A DNA stretch of 64,000 nt from Arundinibacter roseus (GTDB taxonomy: Bacteria; Bacteroidota; Bacteroidia; Cytophagales; Spirosomataceae): contig NZ_SMJU01000003.1 in NCBI RefSeq assembly GCF_004348825.1, positions 372,001 to 436,000 on the forward strand, read 5' to 3'. This document shows positions 28,401 to 37,157 of the stretch, piece after piece. The notes beneath the pieces were generated by a model. The model had not been told where the DNA came from, did not search any database, and saw only the letters and a list, made by a program, of their open reading frames with translations. A program made the position numbers and the translations under genes. Position 1 is the first letter of the stretch, and the number at the start of each line of letters is the position of its first letter.

Positions 28401-28672
28401 CCGAGCGAAATCGCCACCTTTCCGGGACTTTCCGGCAGCGGTGAATAGGCGGTGATTGGCAGATCCAACCGCAACCCGGCTTCTTGTTTGGCTTTATCAG
28501 GGCCATGGCAGGCAAAGCATTTATCGGATAAAATCGGTTTTACATGCTGATTATAATCCAGAGCGTACGTGAGTTTTTTATACTCGTCGGCTACATCCCG
28601 GGGAAGCTCCGGGGGTGGTAAAACCGCCATCCCAAGCAAACCACCGAGCCATATGAGAAGAGAAAAATTCAT
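25445..28672 (-). CDS. PSD1-type cytochrome protein (PSC cytochrome, DUF1549, LamG-like, DUF1553)
   Basis: The 1075-residue exported protein has in order: a signal peptide (1-20), a cytochrome c haem site CFACH (52-56) in a PSC-like domain to about 130, DUF1549 at about 160-365 (FADSHGYTVDRLRDMSPYRDWVI and CARCHDHKYDPI, a second CxxCH), a laminin-G/concanavalin-like insertion at about 450-660, and DUF1553 at about 770-1040 (RYGLAQWLTHGDNPLTARVAVN, SATYRQDS, QALVTLNDPTF). The family occurs next to DUF1501 and is linked to polymer degradation or redox processes at the cell envelope, but no reaction is established. Two haem motifs suggest electron transfer. Confidence 0.92.
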   Translation of the reverse strand: MNFSLLIWLGGLLGMAVLPPPELPRDVADEYKKLTYALDYNQHVKPILSDKCFACHGPDKAKQEAGLRLDLPITAYSPLPESPGKVAISLGNLKKSEVFYRILSKDPTYVMPTPKSHMSLSAKEKAILIKWIEQGAVYQVHWAFVKPVKKAPPSLPATSSSELLPIDAFIQSRLALEGLQSSPLADKELLLRRVSLDLTGLPPTTSEIDSFLADSAANAYEKQVDRLLNSPHFGEKKATDWLDLARFADSHGYTVDRLRDMSPYRDWVIEAFNQNMPYDTFIHQQLAGDLMPSPSRKMLIATAFNRNHPQNMEGGIVEQEFQTEYVMDRTNTFGDAFLAMSVGCARCHDHKYDPISQKNYYQLFSFFNNVREAGQIAWNDDLPTPTLLLPTEAQEKVLDFIKQKITTQQQTVQQLIIDSDSSFENWLQSNDWKKLATQQISMANLLGYYDFEDSLNNSLNPVQAGIMKRDAGTIGDKPMLQKSEGGQVLLLDGDVYLDLKDVGVYRKSDAFSIGAWVQIPKEFREGVIFHKSNAERLYNFKGYHLLMKDNRLEVTLAHTAPSNAITRLTTQEIPRDTWIQLTMTYDGSSKAAGLKLYLNGTEMQLETVVDQLYKDIIFFSKNEPALQIGGWWRGLGFKGGKIDNIAIYSRAITPFEIQILSQKASWKSLAELSVVALNASQKEILRQYYQSVVSPQLLAARAELQHLQAQLADSSENIREIMVMQEMPTPRKTFLLNRGQYDDPGEPVLPNTPESILDFPENLPKNRYGLAQWLTHGDNPLTARVAVNHAWQSFFGVGLVKTAEDFGNQGEMPSHAELLDWLAVDFRESGWDIKRLNKQIVMSATYRQDSRTTAEMRERDPENRLLSRGPTTRLTAEMIRDNALVASGLFKNTIGGKSIKPYQPAGLWEINSSRYEQDSTDEIYRRSLYILVKRSVPNPTLGTFDAPSRSGCTVRRQATNTPLQALVTLNDPTFIEAARVLGQRMMKQENPQQAVALAYRALTGRKPTEGEIDLLVDLYQKEQARYLKNPEKAIGWLKTGLAKSTDDTPEALATLAANAVVASTIMNLDATITKR

Positions 28673-28699
28673 AGCCTTGCTATTTATTTTTACATAAAA

Positions 28700-30142
28700 T
28701 TACTTCTGAATAGTACTTGTGTCCGGTTTTATAAATCGAAATCCCCCAATTTCGACCCGCAGCTCCGGACGTAATTTTTTCAATCTGGCAACGCCATCCT
28801 CCGTGATGTTGGTTTGCCACAAGTAAACTACTTGTAAGGCAGGAAAAAGTACCAAATCTCTCAACCCTACGTCGGAAATAGCTGTACCGTAAAGATTGAG
28901 CTGTTCCAGGTGAGGCAAATTTTTCAGATATCCCAGCGCCTGATCCGTAATGGTAGTATTTTCCAGGTGCAGGCGGGTTAGATTACTAAATGTACTTATT
29001 TTTCTAACATCCTCATCAGTAACCGGTTTGTCCGGCATCCGCAACCACATCACATGCTTTTCCAATGGCATCATTTCGTCCAAAAGTGAGGATTCATAGG
29101 CACTTACATTGACAAAATTGACTGTAACAAAGGAAGATGATTCCTTCATGGGGGTTATCAAAATATTTTTCTGCTGCAAAACCTTAACACGTTCTGCGGG
29201 TATCGAAGGTAGGTCTTTCAGCAAAATCTGTTGTTCGAGCTGAACCTGTGAAGGAATAGAATTTATTACCTCGCTAGTTATCCCGGAATCCAACAATACC
29301 GGCACACCAGAAACTGCAAGGAGTTGCCTTTCTGCCTTTTCCTTCTGCGGCACAAAAGATGCCCCACGGCTAACCCAGGCATGCAGGATAGAAATCTCCC
29401 GCCGGGTAAGCTGAGGTTTGCCTTTGGGGGGCATGTGATCCTCATGTTCGATGGGAAGTAACAGGTTTTTAATTAGCGGACTATCCGTCGGATGCCCTTC
29501 CAGAAGCACCCGACCATTTTTGCCTCCTTTTTTTATAAATTCTTCTGAATCTAGCCGTAATCCCCCTTTCATTTTTGTGGCCGAATGACAGCTGTAACAT
29601 TTATTTTTCAAAATCGGCACAACTTCATCCCGGTACACAAAGACCATAGGGGCGGATTTCTGCGTGTTGGCTACCTGCGAGTGAACCGCGCCGGAATCCA
29701 GAGCCTGGAACTCGGCAAAGGCTGCTTTCTGATCGATTTCAGATACAGATTTTGATGAAAAAAGATAATCTTCTCCGTGGGTTAAAGAACCACCAAAATG
29801 CCCGGCGACACTCAGTACAATTACGGTAATTGCAGCCAGCCAAATTCGATACTTCCCTGCAAAAAACGTCAGAAAACCCAGAGCCGTAGTGGCCAACCCT
29901 GTCCACTGATGATAGGAGACAAGGCTAGGCTCATATTCACCCGATTGAGCAAGCAACCATCCGGCAACACAGGCCGCTGCCGCAGTTATACTACCCGTTA
30001 GAAATGCAAGAGAAACGGCTGCTTCAAGATCAACTTTTCGTACGTGCTGCATCAGCATAAGCAGAAATCCGAAAAGCAGAATGCCAATAGGGAGATGAAT
30101 GATTAGCGGGTGGAAATGTCCAATAGTGTCGGAGGTAAACAT
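28700..30142 (-). CDS. Membrane-anchored cytochrome (DUF2231-like, PSC cytochrome) with leucine-rich repeats
   Basis: The 480-residue protein begins with four hydrophobic helices (residues about 9-120; HPLIIHLPIGILLFGFLL is typical of DUF2231). A periplasmic cytochrome domain follows with haem site CYSCH (182-186) and SATKMKGGLRLDSEE, as in PSC proteins. The C-terminal part (about 370-465) has leucine-rich repeats (LTRLHLENTTITDQALGYLKN and so on). It is the first gene of the operon and probably anchors or receives electrons from the PSD1 protein. Its function is not established. Confidence 0.88.
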   Translation of the reverse strand: MFTSDTIGHFHPLIIHLPIGILLFGFLLMLMQHVRKVDLEAAVSLAFLTGSITAAAACVAGWLLAQSGEYEPSLVSYHQWTGLATTALGFLTFFAGKYRIWLAAITVIVLSVAGHFGGSLTHGEDYLFSSKSVSEIDQKAAFAEFQALDSGAVHSQVANTQKSAPMVFVYRDEVVPILKNKCYSCHSATKMKGGLRLDSEEFIKKGGKNGRVLLEGHPTDSPLIKNLLLPIEHEDHMPPKGKPQLTRREISILHAWVSRGASFVPQKEKAERQLLAVSGVPVLLDSGITSEVINSIPSQVQLEQQILLKDLPSIPAERVKVLQQKNILITPMKESSSFVTVNFVNVSAYESSLLDEMMPLEKHVMWLRMPDKPVTDEDVRKISTFSNLTRLHLENTTITDQALGYLKNLPHLEQLNLYGTAISDVGLRDLVLFPALQVVYLWQTNITEDGVARLKKLRPELRVEIGGFRFIKPDTSTIQK

Positions 30143-30474
30143 CGAATGGTATTCTTACATGATTAAACAGTAGTACACATGTTGCCAGGGCTTTTTTCGG
30201 ATACTAAATTACGTTTAAAAAAGCAGTTCGGCCATTTATAAAAAGCAACTTAACTTTATTTTCTGAGGTAAATATTTTTTTTAAAATAACCGGGAAACCA
30301 GGAGCGGATTTTGTTTGTACTGGTAATGAACAGTTCCAATATCCTGCTGCTTTTTTATGTATTTTCAAACTGAAATGTAGCTTATAAAGGACGATCACCC
30401 GCAATACATACTTAATTTTATTAAAACCTCCCCCACCCATTTTGGGGGGGCTTCCCTGGTGGGATTCTAACGAT
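30143..30474. other. Intergenic region with a G/C-run hairpin
   Basis: This region separates the cytochrome operon from the forward-strand isomerase-like gene. At 30430-30450 a C-run (CCTCCCCCACCC) faces a seven-G run across TTTT and can fold into a hairpin, 25 bp before the next ATG. Its role is unclear. A 78-codon reverse frame here looks spurious. Confidence 0.35.
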
Positions 30475-31287
30475 ATGGCTTTACAATTTTTTGCCCCTCA
30501 TTGGGGAAATACCCTGCCTTTTGAAACCTTTTGTGCAAATGTGCGTGAGGTTGGATACGATGGAATTGAAATGGAGGCACCTATTGGCACGCATCAGAAA
30601 GCCGAATTCAGACGAGTGCTTCGTGAGAATTCTCTCCTGTTTATTGGTCAGTACTATCAGTCCTTTGAAAGTAATTTTACCGAACATTTGAGAAACTATG
30701 AATATTATCTGCACAATTTAATTGAAGAAAATCCGGTGCTGATTAATTGCCAAACCGGAAAGGATTATTTTACTTTTGATCAGAATTGTCGGCTATTTGC
30801 CTGCGCAACGCGCATTTCCGCCGAGTCAGGCGTGAAGATTATTCATGAAACACATCGAGGGAAAAGTCTTTTCTCAGCGCATGGAACGCAGCAATACCTC
30901 AGCCATTTGCCAGATTTGCGTATTTGTCTGGATATTTCGCATTGGTGCAATGTGCACGAATCCCTGCTAACTGATCAGTCAGAGGCACTTGCGCTGGCAT
31001 TTAGTCGCACGGACCATATTCACAGCCGGGTAGGACATCCGCAAGGCCCACAGGTAAATGATCCCCGGGCCCCCGAATGGAGTGAGGCCCTGCACACTCA
31101 CCTAAAGTGGTGGGATCAGGTAGCCGAAATACACCTTCAAAACGCAACATTACTAACCATTACCACTGAATTTGGGCCGGCGCCTTACATGCCCCAAAGT
31201 CCCTATACTCAGCAGCCCTTAGCCAATCAGTGGGACATCAATGTATTCATGATGAATCTGTTAAAAGTTCGTCATGGATGCCTCTAA
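30475..31287 (+). CDS. Sugar phosphate isomerase/epimerase-like TIM-barrel protein
   Basis: The start at 30475 (MALQFFAPHWGNTLPFETFC) gives a 270-residue cytoplasmic protein; the further in-frame extension to 30442 passes through a G-run hairpin. The fold looks like the xylose isomerase-like TIM barrel (AP endonuclease family 2): VREVGYDGIEMEAP, IIHETHRGKSLFS (Glu and His metal ligands), LRICLDISHWCNVHE, HIHSRVGHPQGPQVNDPR and a late TTEFGPAPYM. Members isomerise or epimerise sugars and sugar acids using a divalent metal. It stands alone, so its substrate cannot be inferred. Confidence 0.82.
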   Translation: MALQFFAPHWGNTLPFETFCANVREVGYDGIEMEAPIGTHQKAEFRRVLRENSLLFIGQYYQSFESNFTEHLRNYEYYLHNLIEENPVLINCQTGKDYFTFDQNCRLFACATRISAESGVKIIHETHRGKSLFSAHGTQQYLSHLPDLRICLDISHWCNVHESLLTDQSEALALAFSRTDHIHSRVGHPQGPQVNDPRAPEWSEALHTHLKWWDQVAEIHLQNATLLTITTEFGPAPYMPQSPYTQQPLANQWDINVFMMNLLKVRHGCL

Positions 31288-31442
31288 CATTCATTTTTTG
31301 TATTCAGGCAAAAGCCATTATTGAGTTCATCTACCTGGCTATTTCGTAGCATTTTGGGTATCAATATTTCCATTTATGGTACTGAAAGCTATTTTAAATT
31401 TACTTATAGAATTGGGTGCCTGATCCCGACATTGGCCGTAAA

Positions 31443-31961
31443 TTACTCGGCGCTTTGAAGGCTTTTTACTAGTTCCAGCCGCTTGTTCAGCGCTGGCAAC
31501 TGCTCAGCTGCCCAGGATTTTATTTCTGTATCTGTACCATCCAGTGATTGCCTCTCAAACAATACATACATCCGTTGATGCGAGCGAGCCATTGCGTTCG
31601 CCAAGGCGATGTCAAATGCACTTCCGTGTATACGCGTAAGAGAATCGTATTTTTGTTGGCTGAGACTTCCCAGATTTGTCGGCAACGAAATATTTTTGGC
31701 CTTTGCAAGTTCTCTAAGACCCTGTCTCTTTTGTGAATAGTCACTTACCAGTTGTTTGCCATAGGCACGCACCTGAGGAGTAATGCCATTGGACTGGGCT
31801 AACTGACTCATTTGCGTTTCCAGTTGCCATCCTTCGGCCGCTGCCACCGCAAAGGCACGGTCTGAATCCAACAGTACTAATTCGTCAATTTGTTTTTCCT
31901 GACATGAGTTGAAAAGGAGTAGCGTCAGGAGACTGATAAAAAATATCTTTACGTGTTTCAT
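31443..31961 (-). CDS. DUF4142 lipoprotein (ferritin-like helical bundle)
   Basis: The 172-residue protein has a lipoprotein signal with lipobox LLFNSC (Cys about 20). The rest matches DUF4142: FAVAAAEGWQLETQMSQLAQSNG, VRAYGKQLVSDYSQKRQGL and a long helix ending AEQLPALNKRLELVKSLQ. DUF4142 proteins are predicted four-helix bundles, common in Bacteroidota and often stress-induced. Function is unknown. It is monocistronic. Confidence 0.88.
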   Translation of the reverse strand: MKHVKIFFISLLTLLLFNSCQEKQIDELVLLDSDRAFAVAAAEGWQLETQMSQLAQSNGITPQVRAYGKQLVSDYSQKRQGLRELAKAKNISLPTNLGSLSQQKYDSLTRIHGSAFDIALANAMARSHQRMYVLFERQSLDGTDTEIKSWAAEQLPALNKRLELVKSLQSAE

Positions 31962-32407
31962 TCGTTTGAAAATTATATGTATAACATTCCATATAATTCC
32001 GGTGCCAGCACTGCTGTCTCTCTGGAAATCAGCGTACTGCCGATTTGTAAGACAACAGAAGTCAACGCTAAGTTTATACCGTTTTTGGAACTAAATGATG
32101 CAAAACTTTTGTCGACTTTTTTTCTTAGACCTATATTTCAAATTTCTGAATATCTGGCAAATTCTCAGGTGACGGCATTTTAAAACACCATTCATATCGG
32201 TTTGAATTTCGTATCCAAATTGTCTATACAAGTTAAGTTTTGATAGATAAATTGACTTTGAAAATGTGGTTTCCAATGACAAAAAAAATTGATGCAGGCA
32301 GGTTTCTACGGATTATTTTAGAACAGCCAATCTAATAATGAGCATATGAGGATGTGACTATTTTGCTTTCGGAGAGAGGCTTTTGAAATATATAGTATCC
32401 AAAAAAT
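31962..32407. other. Gene-free stretch
   Basis: Several short reading frames overlap here on both strands but none has a recognisable product or consistent codon use. No repeat stands out. It probably holds the DUF4142 promoter and old, decayed sequence. Confidence 0.35.
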
Positions 32408-32447
32408 AAAGCGTGGTTCGCACCAATTGGATGCGAACCGCGCTTTT
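32408..32447. terminator. Long bidirectional hairpin terminator
   Basis: AAAGCGTGGTTCGCA pairs with TGCGAACCGCGCTTT in a 15-bp stem with one G-U pair around a CCAATTGGA loop, flanked by A-rich and T-rich runs. It lies 115 bp beyond the stop codon of the reverse-strand gene ending at 32563 and could end that transcript. Confidence 0.7.
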
Positions 32448-32562
32448 AAGGATAAATATTCTGTGAAAGGAATTAATCCTGCTGAAACCCCATAAAATAA
32501 ACGGGTTTAAGGATACTTGCCCAGGGATGGTTTCGTATTCTAAACGCGGGGAGTTTTGAAAA

Positions 32563-33033
32563 TTACCCTTCTGTTACTTCTTTACGCTTACGACCTCGTG
32601 GCTTGCCGGTATACGGCGCTTTGGGCTCGGTACTCGCCAGGGCTAATTCGTAGCCAACAACACCTTCCTGGTAGTTGAACATCGAAATAGTAAATATATA
32701 CTTTACGTTTTGGTAATCTACCCGTCCTTTTTTAAGGATATTTTCCAGGGGTATAGAAAAACCACGGCCTGTTTTCTGCAAGGCAAAACTACCTTCTGTT
32801 TCAGTAGTTGGAATCAGGTAAAGAAATTTCAATTTTGTTTTTCCTTGCTGAGCGCCAATCTTAAAAAGAGTTTCTTCGGGCTCAATACCCAATTCGGTAA
32901 GTGCCGCCAAAGGAATAACTAATTTACCAGTTGGTGATACATATCCTTCTGGATCTTCCTTTTTTTGCTTGACCTTTTCAGTGACAGAAACATTGTCTTC
33001 CGGCGAAAAGAATTTAATTGCTTTTGCTTTCAC
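32563..33033 (-). CDS. Small protein of unknown function with AT-hook-like C-terminus
   Basis: The 156-residue protein has no signal peptide. I do not recognise the family. Its N-terminus is charged (MKAKAIKFFSPEDNVSVTEK); the middle (YVSPTGKLVIPLAALTELGI, then LKFLYLIP and GRGFSIPLENILKKGRVDY) is beta-rich, a little like an AbrB-type fold. The C-terminus, TGKPRGRKRKEVTEG, has the Arg-Gly-Arg core of an AT-hook, which binds the minor groove of AT-rich DNA. The DNA just upstream is unusually AT-rich and gene-free for about 700 bp. A nucleoid or regulatory role is a guess from that tail. Confidence 0.65.
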   Translation of the reverse strand: MKAKAIKFFSPEDNVSVTEKVKQKKEDPEGYVSPTGKLVIPLAALTELGIEPEETLFKIGAQQGKTKLKFLYLIPTTETEGSFALQKTGRGFSIPLENILKKGRVDYQNVKYIFTISMFNYQEGVVGYELALASTEPKAPYTGKPRGRKRKEVTEG

Positions 33034-33726
33034 GTTTTTAGTTTTTTTGTTTTATATGCAAGTGTAATAATAATTTTTCTTTCTCCGCTATTTTTTTTTT
33101 AAAATTATGAAATAAAGCAAGAAATAGGTCACTTTCTTGAAAAATCTGGTAATAATCGGGTCTGCAATAAAGCTTTCTTTCTGATTATAGTTCTGGTAGC
33201 TCGTTTCTGTTCCTAGCTGAAATCATATGCATGATTTATTGATTTAACTAATTTTATCAACTGATTTCTGAGACTGAATGGCGGTATAATCCATCAGCTA
33301 ATACCTGGTTTTCAGTATATTTTTTTATGTTGATTTACTATACAGCACAGAGACGAACGACACTAATCCTATGGAAAAAGCAGCCTCTTTTGGTTTGATT
33401 TATACCCTGAATCTTCGGTATTCTATCCATTCATTAGGTGAATAAACATTCTGGTTTTGATTTGACAATTTAAGTATAAATTCAACAAATTTGTTTACTT
33501 ATTTTTTTATTGATTGATTTTCTATTTTAATAAATTTTTGACAAAAAAAGGCACAAACTATTGATTAACAAATAGTTAACCTTAAAATATTGAACTATTT
33601 TTTAACTTAATTTTAGAAAAATCCAGCAATTCAGAGGAACAAATTGAAAAGGTTGATGGATACAAAAAAACTGTCCAATTAGTTAGCGTAAGCCGGTACC
33701 CTCAAATCAAAATAAATAATTGATTC
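33034..33726. other. AT-rich gene-free region
   Basis: About 690 bp, strikingly AT-rich, with poly-A/T runs and no credible gene on either strand. It holds the promoter of the AT-hook-like protein gene and the 3' flank of the VCBS gene. No clear terminator, repeat or RNA was recognised. Confidence 0.4.
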
Positions 33727-36700
33727 CTATTTGGTTACTTTATGACTTACAATTCCCTGAGAGTTTACAGCAGTTAAAAACAACGTTCGGTTAGGCGTGG
33801 AAAGCATGAGTGTACCCCTCATATCCCCTCGAATGTTGAGTCCGCTTTCCTGCTTCGAAAGGGCCTTAAAATCTCCTTTGCCATTTCCCAGTACTAGTAA
33901 TCCGCGGGAGGCATCCTGACGGCCCATATGAACTTCATTCGGAAAAAAATTGCCCGTTAGCATTAAATCATTATGCCCATCGTGGTTAAAATCATGGGGA
34001 ACAATTCCAAAAACAGGAGCTTGCTGCGCCTGGGGTGGAAGCGCAACCAGACGATAATTCCCCGACTCGTCCGAAAGTAGAACACTACTTTCCATATGAA
34101 CAGCCTCCGCCGTATAGGCATCTTTGTAATCCTGGGGAGTAAATAGATCTTCAAACGATTGCTTCGCATACATCCCGTAATTCAGATATTTTTTTCGATA
34201 CTGAATAACCTGCTGATTCAGAGCATCGCGCGGATGTGCAGGATAAAGCTTGTCTCCCAGATAGTAACCCATAATGGGGTCAAATTTTCCATCACCATTA
34301 AAATCTTTTCCGATTATTTTAGCAGGTTTTGTTTCTGAAACTCTGTAAAAAGTATTTAACCCTTCATTACCCAAAACAAAATCCGGCCGTTTATCCCCGT
34401 TCAAATCGGCTGCTACCACACAATTCCACCAGCCCGAGCTGTGGGTTAAAGCATCCTGTTTATAGGCCGAAAAACCTTTCCCTTTGTCATTCAAAAACAA
34501 AAGGATCGGCATCCACTCCCCGACAAGTACTAAATCAGGATATGCATCCTGATTGAGATCTGTGGCGACTACGTCACACACCATTCCCAGATTTTGAAAG
34601 ACTTTGCCTTCCTGCTGTGACACATCGGTAAATTGAACCTTGCCTGCCTTCGAATCATTGCGCAGCAAATAGCTCGAAACCGCCTTCGGATAGCTGCCCG
34701 GTTGCTGCCGTCCGGTAATCAATACATCCAAATCACCATCCTGATCGAAATCAAAGGGTAGGATTTTGGATGCAGCTACGCTAAGTTCTGGCAATAGATT
34801 TTGTAGGGCCTTTGAAAAATTCCCTTTGCCATCGTTTACATAAACTTGCGGAAGGTAGGCTTCGGGTACGTGGAACGGCCGTTCGGTACTTCCAAAACCC
34901 AGGATCAAATCCAGATCCTGATCATTATCTATATCCAGAAAGGCACCGCAGCTAACCTCTCCCAGAGTTGAGGTTTGTGGAAAAGCAATTGAGTTAAATG
35001 AGCCACTCTTTTGCTGCAAAAATACCTGAGAATTACTTCCCCGGTAAGCTCCACCCACAAACAGATCTTCAAGACCATCCCCATTGACGTCCCCTTTCAG
35101 GAGTGCAAATCCTGATCTTGAAAGCATTTTATGTAGGGTTGCCGTTTGTTTGAAATCAACATATTGATCTTCGAAATGCTCAAAAAGCAAGCCTTCCAAC
35201 TGTACCCTGGTCAATAGGGGTGTTGCTTGTTCAGGCTGAGCAGTTGGCGGGGAATCTGCATCTTGATAATCGAGCGTAAGACGTTGATTTGCGGATACAG
35301 AATAAATTCTTTGCTGCCGTTGATCTGGCCATTGAATGATCAGTGAATCTACTGTTTGCCCGCCTCCGGTCCCCAAAAAAAAGCCAGGCTCAACGGATGA
35401 CGCATATCCCCTGACCACCCAGTTTTCCATTACCTGCCGGTTGCCGGCTGTCCATAAAGTAATTTTTGCTCCCAGGCCTTTCCGGTTGTTGACCGGACCA
35501 CGAAGGAGTACGTTTAAATAATTTTTATTGGGCAACTCGGTCGCACGATTCCGGTAAACCAATGCCTGCGAATCGATGGTATTCACCACTAAATCCAGGT
35601 CACCATCCCGATCCAAATCGGCCCATACCGCGCCGTTGGAGTACGAAAGCTGATCAAGGCCCCAGGATTCGGAAACGTTCTCGAAGTTGAAATCTGAGGC
35701 ATTCCTAAAGGCATAATTTCTAAGTTTAATTTCGGGCACTTTACTTAAAAGTTCATCTCTTTTCTGCAAACGGGCCTGATCGGTCCCAAAGAAACTGAAC
35801 TCTTCGGCATAGGTGATGAAATCACGGTCGGTTATGTTTTTTCGATACCCATTGGTTATAAAAATATCTTTTCGGGTATCCAGGTCAAAATCTGCCAGTA
35901 AAGTTGCCCAGCTCCAATCGGTTTTGGCGACGCCTGCCTGCAAACCTATTTCACTAAATTCCGGAACGTTGGTCTGTGGGTTTGTGCCGGTATTGACCTG
36001 AAACATGTTTCGCATGTATTGCAGCTGATACTGATAGCGCGGAGAAATACTCATTTCTTTACGGTCATACTCCTGCCCGGCCAACATCTGTTTTTGTCGA
36101 AAATTATCTTCCGGCAACATGTCCATTTGAAGGATGTCAATCTGTCCATCGTTGGTCAGATCAGCGGCATCGACGCCCATCCCGAATAAACTTGTATGGT
36201 CCATGGCATCGGCGATGACATTAGTAAACGTGCCGTTTCCAGAATTCAGGTACAAAATATCGCTGCTCTGAAAGTCATTGGAGCAGTATATATCCGGGTA
36301 TCCATCCCCATTCAAATCCGATACCACTACGCCCAACCCCAAGCCTTCATAGCGAATACCCGCCTGTGCCGATACATCCGTAAAAGTTATTTGCCCTGAT
36401 TCATTTTTGCCGTTATTTCTAAAAAGCCGGTCGGTTGATGGATAAGAACCATTATTAATTGCTGGTCTGAGATAGGTTGGATTCTGCAAATCGGGTGCGG
36501 TATTGAGCAAAAATGCATCAAGATCGCCATCCAGATCGTAATCAAAGAAGACGGTCTGAATGGTAAATCCATCAAAGTCAAGCCCATACTCACGGGCCTG
36601 CTCACGAAATGTTGGGACTTTTGTTCGTTGATTTATGAAAAGCAAATTTCGTGAATTGCCAAAAGCAGGATGCTTCGCTACACTTACATATATATCGTCC

Positions 36701-37077
36701 CATCCATCCTGATTTATATCAACAATAGAAACTCCCGTACACCAGTCCTTTGTGGCAACACCGGAGGATTCGGTAAGATCCTGAAATTTAAATTCACCCT
36801 GATTTATAAATAACCGCGAGCTTGTTTGATTGCCGGCAAAGAAAAGATCCGGCAGGGAATCGTTATTAAAATCGCCTACCCCAACCCCGGCCCCGTTATA
36901 AAAATTGGTAAATGTAAAGGCATTCAGCGAGTCTGACGGAGTCAGCTGATTTACAAAATCCAAGGACGTTTGTCTAGCCAACATTTGCTCAAAAAGCGTT
37001 ACAGTTTTTTTCTTACAGGAACCAAAGACCAGAGCCATCGAGCTCCAAAGTAAAATTTTCAGCAGTATTTTACCCAT
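33727..37077 (-). CDS. VCBS/FG-GAP repeat lipoprotein with ASPIC/UnbV domain (CRTAC1-like)
   Basis: The 1116-residue protein begins with a lipoprotein signal (lipobox LVFGSC, then KKK). Many FG-GAP/VCBS-type calcium-binding repeats follow (DFNNDSLPDLFFAGN, DINQDGWDDIYVS, DYDLDGDLDAFL, DLNGDGYPDIYCSND), which form a beta-propeller. A central ASPIC/UnbV domain (about residues 520-600, LNVLLRGPVNNRKGLGAKITLW) splits two repeat sets. It follows the second SusCD pair by 80 bp, beyond a terminator. Such proteins commonly accompany SusCD and may bind glycans at the surface. No enzyme motif is seen. Confidence 0.92.
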   Translation of the reverse strand: MGKILLKILLWSSMALVFGSCKKKTVTLFEQMLARQTSLDFVNQLTPSDSLNAFTFTNFYNGAGVGVGDFNNDSLPDLFFAGNQTSSRLFINQGEFKFQDLTESSGVATKDWCTGVSIVDINQDGWDDIYVSVAKHPAFGNSRNLLFINQRTKVPTFREQAREYGLDFDGFTIQTVFFDYDLDGDLDAFLLNTAPDLQNPTYLRPAINNGSYPSTDRLFRNNGKNESGQITFTDVSAQAGIRYEGLGLGVVVSDLNGDGYPDIYCSNDFQSSDILYLNSGNGTFTNVIADAMDHTSLFGMGVDAADLTNDGQIDILQMDMLPEDNFRQKQMLAGQEYDRKEMSISPRYQYQLQYMRNMFQVNTGTNPQTNVPEFSEIGLQAGVAKTDWSWATLLADFDLDTRKDIFITNGYRKNITDRDFITYAEEFSFFGTDQARLQKRDELLSKVPEIKLRNYAFRNASDFNFENVSESWGLDQLSYSNGAVWADLDRDGDLDLVVNTIDSQALVYRNRATELPNKNYLNVLLRGPVNNRKGLGAKITLWTAGNRQVMENWVVRGYASSVEPGFFLGTGGGQTVDSLIIQWPDQRQQRIYSVSANQRLTLDYQDADSPPTAQPEQATPLLTRVQLEGLLFEHFEDQYVDFKQTATLHKMLSRSGFALLKGDVNGDGLEDLFVGGAYRGSNSQVFLQQKSGSFNSIAFPQTSTLGEVSCGAFLDIDNDQDLDLILGFGSTERPFHVPEAYLPQVYVNDGKGNFSKALQNLLPELSVAASKILPFDFDQDGDLDVLITGRQQPGSYPKAVSSYLLRNDSKAGKVQFTDVSQQEGKVFQNLGMVCDVVATDLNQDAYPDLVLVGEWMPILLFLNDKGKGFSAYKQDALTHSSGWWNCVVAADLNGDKRPDFVLGNEGLNTFYRVSETKPAKIIGKDFNGDGKFDPIMGYYLGDKLYPAHPRDALNQQVIQYRKKYLNYGMYAKQSFEDLFTPQDYKDAYTAEAVHMESSVLLSDESGNYRLVALPPQAQQAPVFGIVPHDFNHDGHNDLMLTGNFFPNEVHMGRQDASRGLLVLGNGKGDFKALSKQESGLNIRGDMRGTLMLSTPNRTLFLTAVNSQGIVSHKVTK

Positions 37078-37101
37078 GATGAATCAAGGTGTTTTGAAAA
37101 C

Positions 37102-37147
37102 AAAAAGATACTCCTACCAACAATGGCGGGAGTATCTTCTAAAATTA
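37102..37147 (-). terminator. Terminator after second SusCD pair
   Basis: On the reverse strand AGATACTCC pairs with GGAGTATCT in a perfect 9-bp stem and is followed by TTTTTG. It lies between the SusD stop and the VCBS lipoprotein start, so the latter may depend on read-through or its own promoter. Confidence 0.7.
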
Positions 37148-37157
37148 AAAAATTAAA

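Noticed and set aside
30204-30440. 78-codon reverse ORF
   Set aside because: Low-complexity start in a G/C run and no family resemblance; likely spurious.
31953-32183. 76-codon forward ORF overlapping the DUF4142 gene start
   Set aside because: It overlaps the signal peptide region of a supported gene and has no recognisable features.
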